Assembly (NCBI RefSeq): GCF_012849095.1
Contig: NZ_CP051680.1
Span: forward strand, 4,472,501 to 4,536,500
DNA: 64,000 bases
Direction of reading: 5' to 3'
From: Cohnella herbarum
GTDB taxonomy: Bacteria > Bacillota > Bacilli > Paenibacillales > Paenibacillaceae
The position numbers were made by a program, and so were the translations under genes. The first letter of the stretch is position 1; every line of letters starts with the position of its first letter. The notes below the pieces were generated by a model. That model saw nothing but the letters and a program-made list of their open reading frames with translations. It did not search any database and was not told the origin of the DNA. Shown here one piece after another: positions 62,774-64,000 of the stretch.

Positions 62774-63844
62774 TTATGAAATAGTTGCCAGTCGGGAACG
62801 GATTAATTCCGCTCTCGACCTATCCCTGTCTTCCGGGCTCATGGCCTCTCCGAACGTCATTTGCAGGAATCCGGGTTGCGTCGATACGAGCAATTCGTTC
62901 AAGACCAACTCGTTCACTTCCGGCAATAACCCGAGATGGACGCCGAGCCGGATATCGGACAAACGCTGCGAAGCTTCCTTCGAATCCATGATGATCGCTT
63001 GGGACAAAATCCCGAACGACCTGCGCACCCGATCTTCTACCCTTAACCGGGATTCGGTTAATAGCTTACTCCGCGCCGACTTCTCGTGTTCGATCATTTG
63101 GCGCGCGACCTGAAATAAATTTTCGATGATCTCTTGCTCGGATTGTCCTAACGTTATTTGGTTCGACACTTGAAACAGATTTCCTGTCGCCTCGCTGCCT
63201 TCCCCGTATAACCCTCTAACGGCAAGCCCTACCTGAGTGACGGCCGACAATATCCGGTTAATCTGACCCGTCATCACGAGCGCCGGCAAGTGCATCATGA
63301 CCGAGACCCGGATGCCGGTTCCGACGTTCGTCGGACAACTCGTTAAGTAGCCGTGTTTCTCGTCGAAGGCGTAATCGACTTGCTCTTCGAAGATATCGTC
63401 GATTTTGCTGGCCGCGTCCCAAGCTTCATGAACCTGAAACCCGGAGCTTAAACATTGAATGCGCAAATGATCCTCTTCATTGATCATGACGCTGATGTCC
63501 TCGTTCGGACTTAGAATAAGCGCGCCGTTGCGCGAATCGTTAGCCAAATTCGGACTGATGAGATGTTTCTCGACGAGCACGAGCTTCTCCAGTTCCGTTA
63601 AATCGGTCAACCGGATTTGCTCGATCTTGCCTAGCCCGTTCAGCCTGCCGCTCTCCGCTACTCCCAGCAACTGCTCCATGACCGAGAGAGAACGGGAAGG
63701 GTCCGCCATCAGAGGGAAGGGCATATTGCGAATATTGCGCGCGATGCGTACCCGACTGCTGATGACGACTTCGGAATCCGGGCCGACGCCGTTCATCCAT
63801 TGGCTTAAAGCTTGTTTAACGTACTTTCGTTTAGCCAATCGCAT
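62774..63844 (-). CDS. mcsB: Protein arginine kinase McsB
   Basis: This 356-residue phosphagen-kinase-like enzyme phosphorylates arginines on CtsR and damaged proteins. It has S-S-R-V-R-I-A-R-N (about 29-37) and the active-site region C-P-T-N-V-G-T-G-I-R with Cys170. The ATG at 63844 is very close to GGGGG; a TTG two codons later would have better spacing. It overlaps no neighbour but lies 9 bp after mcsA. Confidence 0.97.
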   Translation of the reverse strand: MRLAKRKYVKQALSQWMNGVGPDSEVVISSRVRIARNIRNMPFPLMADPSRSLSVMEQLLGVAESGRLNGLGKIEQIRLTDLTELEKLVLVEKHLISPNLANDSRNGALILSPNEDISVMINEEDHLRIQCLSSGFQVHEAWDAASKIDDIFEEQVDYAFDEKHGYLTSCPTNVGTGIRVSVMMHLPALVMTGQINRILSAVTQVGLAVRGLYGEGSEATGNLFQVSNQITLGQSEQEIIENLFQVARQMIEHEKSARSKLLTESRLRVEDRVRRSFGILSQAIIMDSKEASQRLSDIRLGVHLGLLPEVNELVLNELLVSTQPGFLQMTFGEAMSPEDRDRSRAELIRSRLATIS

Positions 63845-63853
63845 TCACCCCCT

Positions 63854-64000
63854 TCAACCGCTCATTTCATTCTCAAGCTCGCGGATCCGATCGCGCAGTT
63901 GCGCGGCTGTCTCGAAATCCTCCCGCTCGATCCGGCCTTGCATTTCCTTCTTCAAACGATCGATTTCCCGTTTCGTCTTCAATCTGCCCCCGGCCCGCTT
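63854..64000 (-). CDS. mcsA: Protein-arginine kinase activator McsA, C-terminal end
   Basis: Only the last 48 codons are in the window. They form a UVR motif (helical, with R-E-D-F-E-T-A-A-Q-L-R-D-R-I-R-E-L), as at the C-terminus of McsA. The zinc-binding N-terminal part and ctsR would lie to the right of the window. McsA activates McsB and links it to ClpC. Confidence 0.9.
   Translation of the reverse strand, partial: KRAGGRLKTKREIDRLKKEMQGRIEREDFETAAQLRDRIRELENEMSG

Overview
The window is an origin-proximal housekeeping stretch of a spore-forming member of the Bacillota. The gene order, the sporulation genes and the protein sequences point to the Paenibacillaceae (Paenibacillus/Cohnella-like). 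The order matches the classic Bacillus subtilis block ctsR-mcsA-mcsB-clpC-radA-disA-yacL-ispD-ispF-gltX-cysE-cysS-mrnC-rlmB-yacP-sigH-rpmG-secE-nusG-rplKAJL-rpoBC-rpsL-rpsG-fusA-tuf-S10/spc/alpha-rplM-rpsI-cwlD-salA-gerD-kbaA-pdaB-rrn. Almost everything is on the minus strand, so the biological order runs from position 64000 down to 1. The genus is my inference; I could not run a 16S or protein search.

Layout from the right end. 64000-56079: the end of mcsA, then mcsB, clpC, radA and disA (protein quality control, DNA repair, c-di-AMP synthesis), then pssA and a small lipoprotein. 55610-56005 (+): a Cys-containing conserved protein. 55422-51504: yacL, ispD, ispF and gltX. 51434-46721: a T-box leader, then cysE, cysS, mrnC, rlmB and yacP. 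46555-41214: sigH, rpmG-secE-nusG, rplK-rplA, an L10 leader with rplJ-rplL, and an RsmC-like methyltransferase. 40959-33680: rpoB and rpoC, closed by a strong terminator. 33598-32004: a two-gene ABC transporter in the slot where an L7Ae-family gene (rplGB/ybxF) usually lies. 31940-27290: the str operon (rpsL, rpsG, fusA, tuf). 25836-27204 (+): a YetF-like and a YitT-like membrane protein. 25665-10090: the S10-spc-alpha ribosomal superoperon with secY, adk, map, infA, rpoA and rplQ. 9972-8032: truA, rplM, rpsI. 7856-5936: cysH and sat (assimilatory sulfate reduction), inserted before cwlD and salA. 3857-835: gerD(+), kbaA, pdaB(+), spoIIM. The left end holds a small hypothetical gene, tandem rrn promoters, the rrn leader and the first ~110 nt of a 16S rRNA gene.

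Most transcription units have a recognisable sigma-A promoter with a 17-bp spacer (cysH, rplM, rpsJ, rpsL, rpoB, rpmG, sigH, the cysE T-box, the 55.6-kb gene) and many have clear intrinsic terminators. Sporulation-type promoters are proposed for gerD, pdaB and cwlD. No prophage, transposase, CRISPR array, toxin-antitoxin or defence locus is visible, and I found no clearly novel system. The items most worth a second look are in the non-coding spacers (paired hairpin repeats between infA and rpmJ, paired palindromic repeats between the T-box and cysE, an 8-bp tandem repeat before gltX, a structured element near pssA), a frameshifted small gene next to sigH, and the ABC transporter that replaces rplGB.
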